Made by a program: the position numbers and the translations under genes
Source of the DNA: Haemaphysalis longicornis
Lineage: Eukaryota; Arthropoda; Arachnida; Ixodida; Ixodidae
NCBI GenBank assembly: GCA_013339765.2
Contig: CM023449.1
Location: 220,973,555-221,037,554 of the forward strand
Length of the DNA stretch: 64,000 nt
Direction of reading: 5' to 3'
Notes under the pieces: generated by a model
Told to the model about the DNA's origin: nothing
Database searches by the model: none
What the model saw: only the letters and a program-made list of their open reading frames with translations
Part shown: positions 47,744-58,083 of the stretch, piece by piece
Layout of the letters: each line of letters starts with the position of its first letter
How positions within the stretch are numbered: the first letter of the stretch is position 1

Positions 47744-48041
47744 CATAGGCGTGCGCACAGGGGGGCAGGGGGGGGGCATCTGAAGGAGGGCGCCAAATTG
47801 GCCTATATTTTTTCAATGTAACACATTAAAGTAAAAATTTGTGCTCAGAAATATTTTGTATGTATTGCAATTCCATCGCATTGAAATAAAAATTTTATAA
47901 CCATTCCTCTTTGCATTGCGTTCGGACCGCTAGGCCTCGAGTGGGAAAAGGTCGGGAGTTGCTGTAGGTGCGGGGGGGGGGGTCGCAGTGGTAAGGCTTT
48001 GCCCCCCTTCCCCCTAATCGAGAACTCTGCGCACGCCTATG
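47744..48041. mobile_element. hAT-type MITE, 298 bp
   Basis: Perfect 14-bp inverted ends CATAGGCGTGCGCA, flanked by the 8-bp direct repeat CATGGCGG (47736-47743 and 48042-48049). G/C tracts follow each end (47760-47779 and 47970-48014). No coding capacity. 8-bp duplications and size fit a non-autonomous hAT element. Confidence 0.85.
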
Positions 48042-48326
48042 CATGGCGGCAAAAACGTGCATCAGCGTAACGCGTAGGACACTTAGAAGCCATCATAACG
48101 CATAAACTGGAAGCGGGTGCGTGAAGTAAATTCGTCTCAACAGGCAAGCGATCGAATCTATTCGAGAACGCGTACGGTAGCAAAGCGTCTCAAGCGTTCC
48201 ATTGGGCAACCGTGCTTTCGCGTGGAGGACCCTTAAGGAGTGCATAGCTGTGCCCTCAGACTTGCTTGCTTTCGGTTAGTGCATGGGCACTCGAATATCC
48301 AGACCTCCGCCATTTTTTTATTGCAG

Positions 48327-48427
48327 ACCACTACCTCATAACGGAGCCCAATCACCTGGACGGATTTCAGTGGTTCCAGTTCGAATTTACGATCAACGTG
48401 GCGTCAGTCTTTCGGCGAACGCATGGC
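48327..48427 (+). CDS. Exon a of the unknown gene
   Basis: Preceded by CCATTTTTTTATTGCAG and followed by the strong donor GTGAGT. 101 nt: two bases of a split codon plus 33 codons, ending in phase 0. Another frame is also open, so the choice rests on phase with later exons. Confidence 0.5.
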
Positions 48428-51400
48428 GTGAGTGTATCGCTCTCCTTTCTGTCGCGGCAGTGAAGGACAGTACGTTTGTTTGTAGCGTTCAGCGCCCGCG
48501 CATGCTTCGTAACTGCGCTCGTGATTCACAGGTATCGAGGTGATCTGTCCCCCAGCTCCAAACTTCTAGGTGCGCATTGTTAAACAGATTAAGGCAGTAG
48601 AATGTCTGACGATTGCATCCGCCAGGCTCACAGTATACAGTTCACGCGGGTCTAGTAGCGATGGTCACGGAACTATTTCGGATACGTGAATCATAGCGGC
48701 GGGATAGGCTTCTGTGGTTGTGGGGTAGCGCTGCAGTTAAACCTTGTATACGATTCTTTTTGTTCACCGTGGAGCTGAACACACCTTCCCGCATATTACA
48801 ACCGACGGATTTACTTGTTTCGAACTATCGGCTTACTTTCGAAGTATGAAATGAATTCGTTCAATGGTGGCAACGTGGTCAGTTATGACTATAAGCCTAC
48901 AATAGCGGCACGGCAAAAACGGCGCTTTCTGATACGCAGTGGAGAGCTGCTTCTAATTGGCGGCGAAGGTTTCCAGCGAACTCTTGATAAAAAGCATTTG
49001 AACTGCCGCTTGAGCGACAGCCTCAAGGTTTCACGCTCGTCAAAAAAGAAAAACATTGCAAAGCTTTATTAATGTTTCCCTCAGGCTCGAAGGTGTAGTC
49101 CTCTAAACCATTGTATTTCTTCTTCTGCTGTACTCTGTGCAGCGTCCAGAAAACAGCTACTACAGACTGACCATGCGTGTCGTCGAGCTGACCGGCGATT
49201 GCTGGCCAGCGGGAGCCAAACCAGTTGTGCTCTGTCTGAAGGAAGGAAACTGCGGGGACTTGTGCCATCCTCAGGTCAGGCCACCCGGGAGTATTTTGCT
49301 TATTAGCGAACAAGTTGTAGTTTCTGTCTACCATTTATGCTTCCCCGAGATATCTTCAGCTTACTCGCAGTACAAAATTGAGCAAGCTGAATCAAGCCGC
49401 AATGTAGTGGCGCGCCCTAGGTAAGCCCATTTCCAATGTGGGAGTCTTGACCGACTAGTACGGAATGTGTTAGTACGCACTCGAAAGCGTCGCACGCATG
49501 CTTACCGGGGCCAAGGAAGAAAGGGAGGATCAACGGAGATTCAGCTTGGAGCAATAGGGCATCTCAACGGTAACGGGATGTAACGGCTGGACTTGTAGAT
49601 CAGTTAACCCTTTAAGTAAAAGCCAACTACACATTTCCGCCCCCTTCGAGGAGTTGTACGAAGTGCGTCAAGAATTACTCACGCTAATAAAACGTATGAA
49701 TGCGGAGTACCGTTCTATTTTGCAGGGAATGGGGAGCATAAGTTTGTAAGGCTGGGCTTAATGATGGCCCTTAGAATAAAATGAAAACTGCCTAATTTAC
49801 AGGGCTGCATGGGTAGGTCTCGCACGCACGAGAGCGAGAGAGAGCGAGAGAGAGCGAGAGAGACAGAGAGAGACAGAGAGAGACAGAGGAGCGAGAGGAG
49901 AGAGAGAGAGAGAAGAGAGAGAGAGAACTTTATCCAAATCGGGCCCTGTTCGGCGGGGCGGGTAGCCAGCAGCCGCAGCTGCTCAGCGACCTTGGCTGCT
50001 CTGTCCATCAGGGCTTGTTGCATCGTCAGGTCAGAGCGGCCCAGCGCCGCCTCGCATAGCTCCGGAGTGGTGATTGGGGGTAAGTGGTCGTCGAGACAGG
50101 CCCACATATAATGCTGTACGGCGGCCTTCGTGCCGCATGATGTGCAGTTGAGAGAGGAGAATAGGGAGGGGTGTATACGGTGAATGAGGGCTGTTAGGTA
50201 AAGATTCTGTTTGTAGAAGTCTCCAGAGCCATTCTTCCGTGTAGCTGAGGGAAGAGTGGGCGGGGCTGTATCAGAGGCGAGACAGGCGGTAATACGTGGT
50301 GATCTCGTGGTTGCCGAAGAGGCTGTCGCGAGCTGACCTGGCTCCGTGGGAAGCAATCGGGGCTGGGGTATTCCCGGGAGGTGAGCGCTCGGCCCGGGCC
50401 GTTGCATGAGCCGCCTCATCGCCTCCAAGCCCATTGTGGGCAAGAGTTCAGATTCAAGAGCGCGAAGTTTCATTCGATATTTTTAAACTACGGCGAAAGT
50501 AAGTGCTCCTGTTCGGCATTCTCTCGTGCTCCACGCGAACTGTTTATAAATACGATGTGCTGAATACACTCCCTTCCTGTCCGGAGATCCGCATTCCCTA
50601 GGCAACTTGTAATGTCTTTCTAGATTTCCAAGGAGGCCACAACATGAACTCAAACAAAAATATTAAAACAGGCAATTAGCCAATGATGACAATAACCCTT
50701 TCGGCCCTGGCGCCGTCATTTGACGACACAACACATAATATCCTCTAGCACCTTAAGAACTAAACGAAAACGTCTACGTAATAAAGAAATTTTTTTACTT
50801 GAAAAAAATTTTAATTGCCATTTACCAATTAATTCGTCCTGTAAATAAAAAATCTGCACTATTAGCGTAATTTTTCATTTCGGCTCCTGAGGGACAGCTG
50901 TAGAAAACACGCAAAAACAATTCCGCTTGAAATAAAATTCGAGGGCCGAATTTTCCCTCGTAACGTGTTACAATTTCTTATAAAATTTAGAGCACGATCC
51001 AGGCGCATCCGTGGGCACCAGAGATTCTCTGCCGTGGACCTGAAGGGCTGAAGAACTTTGCACAGGAGATCAGCAACTCCTTTGCCTTCAGGTTCGTATT
51101 ACATCGTCCGAGCTTGTTGTCTTAAGGGGGGACGGATAGTGCAGTAGGTGTTCAACTACGTCTGCGGCTAGCTCCGCTAACTTTTCAAACTTGAAATTTC
51201 GTATGGTGTTTAAAAACTATATACGTACTGTGTGCAACATTTCACACCTTGATACTCAGAGGTTTTTAAAATAACATTCTTACAGTTCCTTAGTTCTTTT
51301 TCTGAGCTTCAGGAACATTTTCAGAAATGTTTTTACAGGCTAAGAGATGAAACATTTTCTATTTGTGGTAAATACTTCCGGCATTCTTCTGAGACAAAAT

Positions 51401-53968
51401 AATAGTGGCAATAACCGCTGATTTAAAAAAAATTATATTTAGTTACTCCAAGCTCAACTTTCAATGATATTCGACAAAAAAAAAGTGGGGATAAAAACTT
51501 CTTGCGACAACATACTTATTTTGGTTCAGAGCGTGTAATGAGCAATAATAAAAGGCTCACAAAAAATCGTTCCGGAAATTTAATTGGTTGCAGAAAAAAT
51601 GTTTATTCGGTCAGTGATGTTTTGTGAGATCCCACTTCTAAGTTTTCGTTTCATATTTTTTAACTGTCTCTACTTGCACGGCTTCAGAGAAAATCGAGGC
51701 ATTGCTATTAGCACAGTGCACTTTTGGCGCGAAAGATCGCTCTAATCTGTCAAAAAAGAAACAAATTATGTGAGCACAAACTATATAGGGAGTCGACCAG
51801 ACGTAAAGCGTTTCGCAATACTAGTAACGCCGCACTATCGCGGCATATACCGAATAACAAAAAGTCAGTCAATGCTTTCTTTCTGAATAAGTGTGAAAGC
51901 AAGCGTCATCACGTGATGACGAAACTTGCAGTTACTAGGTGGAGGCCTCATAAGGGTGTGTTTGGTGCCATTTTTGAATGGCTTCTGTCGCGCATCTGAG
52001 GATACCGCTTCCTGGGGACATTTTCAAAGAATGGTAGCATAGTTTGGAAACCTACGAAATTGTTTAGTCTGTTTTGCCCGCCATCCTCCCTTACGTTCTC
52101 ATTTCTAAATATTGTTTCATTGTGTACTTCCGTGTACCCTTCATTTCTCATCACGAGTGTCAAATATAATTATTTGTATATTCCGGTTACAAGGCAGGCG
52201 GTTTCACGATTCGATCCTGACGAGAAAATGTATGGCCCCCTTCGAGCCATAAAACAAACAGCGAACTAAACGTGATGTTGGACCTTTTTTCATCGGAAGC
52301 TGTATTTTCTGTTCTAGCATAATTTTCCTGTCGAAATCCTTTGGGCAATGCCTCAAAACTGGTTTATTTGATTGTAGTCTGCTTTTTCTACTACGACACG
52401 ATTTCATGTAGTGCTATTTTAAGGAACTTTGACACGTGGCAGCTACACCATTTTCTCCCTAACTGCTGATCTCGCCTTTGTTTCCTACGCTTCAGCAAGG
52501 TGTCCCCGAGATACAAAACTGATTTCTTTGCGCCTACACTTACGTGCTCGATCAAGTAACCATCGGATAAACAATCTTTCTTGAAAGTACGCGTGTAGCA
52601 CAACTAATGCACCATAATTAATGGGTCTTGTCGCAAATAAAAATAGCCCCTTACGTAGGTTTCTTTTTAAGCATGCCTGTGTTGCAGTAGGTCGTTCAGA
52701 TGTGTACGAGTCGTGTACTGCTTATACCGGATCAAACGTTATTTCAGGAACAAGGAACAACGCAAGCAGATGTTGCACAAACTGTGTGAGAAAAATGCAT
52801 TAGAAACTTTCTGTGCAAACGGGTTTTAATTGGAAAAAAGGCATTTAACAAAAGCTAAGAAATAATAAACATTCTGTTGTACAAATTGTGGCGCTGCAGT
52901 TCTCCGCTTTCAAGTTTTTCATTGTTAGAATTTACAATAGGTATACTTCAGCAAATTGGGAATGCGTGCCTATACGTCTTGATGCCGCAGTGCTGCATCA
53001 AGGATCTTTGACTGGCCCATATTCTGCGGCAACAAACAAGAGACGTGGTCTTGTTTTGCGACAGTGCTCTTCGAGGGTCGTGTTTCAATGTTTTTGTTTT
53101 TTTTTTTTTTTTTGTTTTTTTTTTTTTTTGTTGTTGGTGGTGTCTATTCTAGCTGATTTCGCGGGTTCGCCTCATGCTGAGACACTGACATACTGGGTGG
53201 TAGATGCTCTGAGCGAGATTGAAATCTTGAAAAAAAAAAATACATTCCCAATCACGAGACCTGAAAGCGGACGATTTTGTCCGCACATAACGGTACCTAG
53301 GCGTGTTTTTACTTAAGCTCAACTTGTTGGGAGAGTTGATGCATCTCTCGCGAAGAGACAGGGCTTTGGGCTTGTCCTGTGCGCACTCTCCGCACAAAGT
53401 GCTGAGTGAGTGTTTACTTCTTCGGTAACCCTTCCCATGCAGTAATCAGCCGAACAAAGCCTTGAGCAACATGGTATTGACAGTGCTGATCAAGTTGGCT
53501 ACTTCCTGGTTGCGCGAAAAAAACTAGCGGAACTGCTACTTCTGTTCAATTTTTTTTCTCATCCTTACTGCAAATTTTCTTGCTTCCAGAACCAGCCTGT
53601 CCACAACGGCCTCTGACGTACGCCTTTCACCCGGGCCAAGCCACGGCAAAATGCAGAATGGGAGCTCCTGGGATGACATAGGCTACGGAAGGCCACAAGT
53701 AGCGGTTGCATCGTGTCTCCCCAACGTCTGCCACTGTTGCTCTCCCTATGGACACTGCGACTGCGACTTCGGCGACCTCCACCGGCGAAGCAGCCGCACG
53801 ACATTCTTTCGGGATCTCGATTCGGAAGTGGAGCTGGCGTTGAAAAAGATGCAGTTGCGAGAATGGAACGACCTACGTGATGGTCCTTTTGATGTCCCGC
53901 GCCACTGGGAGAATCCGCACGAGTTCCACCACGATGATCCTTCTATGGACAGACGGGATTCACTTTAA
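48327..53968 (+). CDS. Unknown protein, 3' four exons of a spliced gene
   Basis: Four exons (48327-48427, 49143-49274, 50991-51091, 53590-53968) have AG/GT borders and compatible phases. They give about 236 residues ending at TAA, followed by a poly(A) signal at 54177. In order: HYLITEPNHLDGFQWFQFEF; RPENSYYRLTMRVVELTGDC; a cysteine-rich GNCGDLC; APEILCRGPEGLKNFAQEI; then a tail with CHCCSPYGHCDCDFGD and the charged helix SEVELALKKMQLREWNDL. I do not recognise the family. The cysteine cluster could be a palmitoylation or metal site. The N-terminal exons must lie upstream and were not found; the first exon starts with two bases of a split codon. Introns hold a LINE fragment and other repeats. 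The phase chain is observed; expression is inferred. Confidence 0.55.
49143..49274 (+). CDS. Exon b of the unknown gene
   Basis: A pyrimidine-rich tract ending CTCTGTGCAG precedes it and GTCAGG follows. Exactly 44 codons, phase 0 at both ends. Encodes RLTMRVVELTGDCWPAGAKP followed by VVLCLKEGNCGDLC. Confidence 0.55.
49275..49805. other. Intronic sequence, nothing recognised
   Basis: First part of the intron between exons b and c, before the LINE fragment. Confidence 0.4.
49806..50473 (-). mobile_element. LINE C-terminal fragment with (CT)n tail, minus strand
   Basis: The minus frame contains NLYLTALIHRIHPSLFSS, then CTSCGTKAAVQHYMWAC, a C-x2-C-x8-H-x4-C knuckle, and LMDRAAKVAEQLRL, then a 3' end GATAAAGTT running into (CT)n (GA-rich at 49829-49926 on the plus strand). 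Same overall structure as 18100-18844, different subfamily. 5'-truncated, within the intron of the unknown gene. Confidence 0.8.
50474..50990. other. Intronic AT-rich sequence, nothing recognised
   Basis: Ends in the pyrimidine-poor acceptor TATAAAATTTAG. No other feature. Confidence 0.4.
50991..51091 (+). CDS. Exon c of the unknown gene
   Basis: 101 nt; only one frame is open. Starts in phase 0 and ends with AG of a split codon (donor GTTCGT). Encodes STIQAHPWAPEILCRGPEG and onward. The APEIL stretch recalls the APE motif of kinase-like domains, but the context does not support a kinase. Confidence 0.5.
51092..53589. other. Intron between exons c and d, no gene recognised
   Basis: AT-rich. 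T runs at 53096-53130. Open frames such as plus 52888-53316 and plus 51724-51999 have no motifs. Ends with a long pyrimidine tract and TTGCTTCCAG. Confidence 0.45.
53590..53968 (+). CDS. Terminal exon d of the unknown gene
   Basis: Strong acceptor (TTTCTTGCTTCCAG). The first base completes an arginine codon with exon c. 125 residues to TAA. Ser/Thr-rich start (TSLSTTASDVRLSPGPS), a cluster of seven cysteines (SCLPNVCHCCSPYGHCDC), a charged helix, and a His/Pro/Asp-rich end. GC-rich codon choice stands out against the AT-rich surroundings. Confidence 0.6.
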
Positions 53969-54176
53969 GCAGCTGGCTTTTTAGTGAATGCACAAGGTTT
54001 ACCTAAGCCTGCTTTGTTTTTATGTTTTCCTATTTTCAGGCTTTTAATTGTTTAATCCGCATGCTTTGTGTTACACATTTATTGTCTAATATACACACGG
54101 AGCTTGCTTTTTAGTTTGTGACCTCACCGCACGTTTTCTTAGTGAGGTACCGGGCAAAGCATCCGGTTTTCTTTCC

Positions 54177-54182
54177 AATAAA
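54177..54182 (+). terminator. Poly(A) signal of the unknown gene
   Basis: AATAAA 209 bases after the stop codon, with AT-rich sequence around it. Position fits a 3' UTR of about 230 bases. Confidence 0.5.
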
Positions 54183-54967
54183 CTAGAAAAAAAGGACTCG
54201 TCGAATTTAACCATTTTTTCGAAGATACAAACATGGAGGGTATAAGCTTGAACAAAATAACAGCAGCGGACAGATGTTGGTGGCGCGACCCAACCACGAG
54301 AACGGAAAGCTTCGACGAGATAAAACATGTGTTCGAGAGTGCCCTTCGCTGCTGCCGTGCCGTTCCGCCGGTTTCGTCTGCTACGCTACAGGGCAGCTTT
54401 TACGCCTGCCTTTTCTGCCATCTACCTTACCTGGAAACCTTTTGTCGCGTCAAGCCGATCTTTTTATTTGACGTAATAGGCAAGTGAATACAAATCGGAC
54501 ATCATGACACCTGAAAAACATTACTAGCAAAGCCGTAAGCAACAGTTACCAACATTTTTTTTCGAGAAACAAACACAATGTCCCACTGGCCTAGAGTCTA
54601 CATACAAGAGAAATCCGCCGAAACACGCATGTGCTAGCAGAACAATCCATTGTGCAGCAGACGACACGGGTATTGGCGGTGAGATGTTCGAGTGGTGCCC
54701 CCTGTATCTGAACAAAAAACAAAAGGGATGGACGCAAGATTCGGTCAAAAAGTGACGTCATCTTGGTTGCACTAGCGCGAAAATTTGATTTAAAAATAGT
54801 TTAGCAGGCCTCTGATCGCTGAGGGCTCATGTCATTGCCATCTGACGCAAGTTGGCAAGCCTACGCCACTGCTTGGTCGTTTAATTGCATCGCACATTCG
54901 CAGGTTGCGTGAGTGTCTTAAGTATAGATCAAGGTTATATAATGCCGTCGGGGTTTGTGTGCTTCAG
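54183..54967. other. No gene; second copy of the 34-bp motif
   Basis: Contains the motif TATTGGCGGTGAGATGTTCG at 54671-54704, shared with 20416-20449. Open frames near 54233-54487 are not recognised. Ends in an acceptor-like TTTGTGTGCTTCAG. Confidence 0.45.
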
Positions 54968-55242
54968 TTCGAGGAGAAGAATCATGACATTTCAATTTTA
55001 TTCCGGGTTAAACATGAAACATTGTTCGCTCCTCGCGCGCACGTGGCGCCCCCACCAGCGTTGCGGGCGCTTCAAGGTGGGCTTGGGCTCGTGCCCGCGA
55101 AGCACGGCATTGTATGCACGTGGAACGGTACGAACGGTGGCCCCGGTGGCAACGACCGAACGTCACACCATCGTCAACGTAATCAAAACTACAGCAACAG
55201 CAACGTGAACTCAAGCAAGCACCCTTGGGATGTGTACTGCAG
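54968..55242 (+). CDS. Possible exon, unknown protein
   Basis: Open for 275 nt after an acceptor-like GTGCTTCAG and ending TACTGCAG before GTAGAG. Encodes FEEKNHDISILFRVKHETLF, a Pro/Ala/Leu-rich stretch, then Asn/Ser-rich HRQRNQNYSNSNVNSSKHPW. Unspliced, the frame meets TAG four bases later, so it could also be a 3' end. Its right border coincides with the start of duplicated block B. Function unknown. Confidence 0.35.
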
Positions 55243-55801
55243 GTAGAGCAGCACCTCTCCCGCACATCTCTAACCTCTCCCACCCTGCGTCATCTGAACC
55301 ATTCGAATCCATCTTAATTGGTCGCTTCTTCGCCGAGTTTATTCTTCCCCTGTTTCTCAGTCGTCTATCAACAGCCATTCTGCTATTGGGGTGGTCATCC
55401 TGTTGAACGGGTGCTTGGTTTGCTCGAAACAAACGCTGGCGATCCTCCTCCCCATGTGCCTGGCCCATCTCCACTAGCACGGGAGAGCGTGAGTGTCCCG
55501 TTTAAGAGATTAAGCCGGAGGACGCCAAGTCGGGAGATGGAAGCGAGCGCTGTGGAGTGGGAGATGAGGTAGGAAACCAGATACTCGTGCCTTTAAAGCT
55601 CAAGGCTGACCCTTCTCAGAAACAAAGCACAAAGAAAAGCAGCAACTCGACCGTCTTCCGCCCACCCGCAGAAAAAAAAAGCCCACGTGAACTACTGAAG
55701 ACAGCAGATTCAAGGCCTCGCCGTGGACCCGTTGAGCGGGGGCGACCGGTCACGCGGGCACCGCCGGTACAAGGAACACCGCAACGAGCTGTGGGCACGA
55801 G

Positions 55802-56143
55802 ATGAACAAGACCGGTAAACCCCGCAGGATGGGCGTTCCCAGGAGGCTTGTCGATAAACCTGGCTCACGAATCGAAACATCCCTAAACGATTTTCCTCTG
55901 AATATGCGCTGGGATGTTTCTACACCGAAATATTTGGCCCTCCCTTCAACTCCCCAACACCTCGAGCCTTCAGTGCACGTGCTATTCTTATTTACGGACC
56001 ACCTAGCTAATCTCGCTGTCACAGCTATATATACCTTTCACTTCCGCATACCTAATCTGGCTCGTTTTGCATCTTCAAGATTAAGAAGATATTGGCATCT
56101 AGGCGCTGCTCGTTCAGGCGCACTCCTATCAGTTGAAGAGTAG
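55802..56143 (+). CDS. Hypothetical open frame in block B
   Basis: The first 20 residues are conserved with copy A, which then has a stop. Beyond residue 25 there is no counterpart in copy A. The rest (for example AVTAIYTFHFRIPNLARF) has no recognised domain. Low confidence that it is translated. Confidence 0.25.
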   Translation: MNKTGKPRRMGVPRRLVDKPGSRIETSLNDFPLNMRWDVSTPKYLALPSTPQHLEPSVHVLFLFTDHLANLAVTAIYTFHFRIPNLARFASSRLRRYWHLGAARSGALLSVEE

Positions 56144-56538
56144 AAATATGTGAAGTTCGGGTGGAATGTCCCTTTTTGTGGGTCACGGCAATGCCAAGTG
56201 ACCTTCACTGAGCTGCGCTGCAGGATTTCTATCTGTTCAGAACAGGGCTTTGACCTACGGAACTATGTGTGCGGTGCCAGGTCCCGAAAACAATCCAACA
56301 TTTTTTTTTCCTCCCGCCGTCGCTTCTCGGCAGCTAGAGAACTGCTAGACAATTGGACGTTTCGGGTTGACCCTATCGGTTGCACTTATATTATCTATTG
56401 GAGAAACAAATTGTGGGTGTGCGAAAATGGATACTATATACAATTGTATTCAAGCTTACCTTTCTGCTTAATGTCGCTTTAATTGCTGAATGATACGTAA
56501 TTAATGTGTAATTGGGGTTTTAATCATAGCGTTCATAC

Positions 56539-56607
56539 CTTAAAGTAACAGCGCGGGCATACGGAAGACAAAAAACGAGCGCTGTCTGTGCGCGCTGTTA
56601 CTTTAAG
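56539..56607. repeat. Foldback element in block B
   Basis: 17-bp perfect arms CTTAAAGTAACAGCGCG (56539-56555) and complement (56591-56607) around 35 bases containing GCGCTGTCTGTG. Absent from block copy A. Confidence 0.75.
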
Positions 56608-56759
56608 TTGTGAACCAGTACCAACTCGCCCAGGTGTCCATTCTGTTGTATTAATCATAGTGGACTTTCATTTCACGGCGTCTTTCTTTCCGGAAATAAG
56701 TTCTTATTTTATAGACCTAACGAATTACAATAAGTGATTTAGCCCTGGCCAATCCCCTC

Positions 56760-57097
56760 TTGTGGGTACGTGCGAGGAACGTTAACGGCATTATCATCAT
56801 GGTCATCATCATAACCGCCATGGCTTCCCGTGACATGGTTCGTCCAGCATTTAGGACTCCAGCTCGCCGTTCCGAACGCAGGATGAGCGGCGCCCCCGTT
56901 TTCGTCACTTCGGCGACGTTTCCAGGCTCGGAGGCCGCCTTTGCTCCAACACGCACAACGCTCCCAAAGCCTCTTCGGAAACCGACAGCCTCGGTGGATT
57001 TGAAGCCTCGTGCTCCTCCGCGAGCCGTTACTTTCGACCGCGTTCCGCCGGTACTTCCTCCGGTACACGCCTATGCCGTCACCTGAACGCGAAGAGC
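56760..57097 (+). pseudogene. Coding-like segment of block copy B
   Basis: Plus frame with a good start context GCCATGGCT at 56817 encoding MASRDMVRPAF and PVFVTSATFPGSEAAFAPT, then VTFDRVPPVL. A one-base insertion near 57055 relative to copy A leads to a stop at 57086, before the shared donor GTGAGT at 57098. Unknown family. Confidence 0.45.
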
Positions 57098-57125
57098 GTG
57101 AGTGCCTGTGCCTGTCGTAATCGTA

Positions 57126-57856
57126 ACACTATTGTGAACTTTTTTTTTGCACATCACAACAAATACCAACAAGTGCCCCTAAAAATCGATGTTCTGGGAA
57201 ATGCTTAGATCGATCGCGCGAGCGTAACACGACGTTCAGCGTTATCTGTGACCGCTGAGCTGTAATGTGCCCAATTTGCCTTTAAGGCTTTGCGGAAGCA
57301 GTAGTACGGTTATATATACAGCTTGTAACCTTGATCTCACCATTAGGTACAGAAACGCAGGAATGCAAAGGCTCACTTAATGCCCTTTATAGCTCGTCCA
57401 ACAGTATAGAACCAGTGAGGTATCACCGACAGAAACACGAGTACCAGTGCCCTCTTTTTATCTTCATACTAGGACAGTATGTTTGGTACTTCAATCCGTA
57501 AGTTTGGGTTAGTGGGTTATAAACACTTCGACTTTATCAAAAACGCGAAATCGGGAGGGTACAAGGACGAGACTGAGAAAAGATTTATAAAAAAAAAATG
57601 ACGCAGTAGTTTATGCAGGGAAGCCTCAGGGAAAAGTGTGCAGCGCAGCGTGACTAGCAGAGCGGAAGGAGTGCAGGAGTGGTGGGAGGGAAAACGTGAA
57701 TAAGGGAATTGTGCGTCAACACTAATCTATCGAACAAGAAGAATCGCTCTGCTTAGCGGAGGCCCCACAGCTTCGATCCAAATTATCGCCGTATGTTTTT
57801 TTTTTTAAATTCGATAGTATTTCTAGGATCAATTACAAACCGGAAAGTATTGCACT
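57126..57856. other. No gene recognised
   Basis: Anonymous AT-rich sequence with short frames only. Confidence 0.4.
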
Positions 57857-58083
57857 TGCATGTCTGCCTGTCTGTCTGTCTGTCTGTCTGTCTGTCGTGC
57901 ATGTCTGTCTGGCTGTCCTCCGGCAGTCGTCTGTCCTGTCTGTCCTGTCCGGCTGTCCCGTCCGGCTGTCCGTCCTGTCGTCTGTCTGTCCCTCCGGCTG
58001 TGTCCGTCCTGTTCTGTCCTGCCTGTCTGTCTCTGCGGCTGTCCGTCTGTCTGTCTCTGCGGCTGTCCGTCTGTCTGTCCCTC
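57857..58083. repeat. (CTGT)n-type microsatellite/minisatellite
   Basis: Begins with clean CTGT repeats, then becomes interrupted by CCGGCTGTCC and GCGGCTGTCCGTCTGT units. Cys/Leu/Ser or Gln/Thr/Asp-rich frames on both strands are its translations. Confidence 0.9.

Larger units (their letters stand above)
55243..57125 (+). repeat. Inverted diverged duplicate block, copy B
   Basis: Colinear with the reverse complement of 13062-14590. Contains MNKTGKPRRMGVPRRLVDKP at 55802 (copy A: MNKTDHPRRTDVPRRLVDEP), with several synonymous codon differences, and the ATFPGS segment at 56820-57097 with its GTGAGT donor. A foldback lies at 56539-56607. Whether it is a transposon or a duplicated gene piece is open. 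Confidence 0.7.

Noticed and set aside
50991..51091. Receptor guanylate cyclase or kinase domain from the APEIL motif
   Set aside because: No other kinase landmarks in the neighbouring exons; the resemblance is limited to a few residues.
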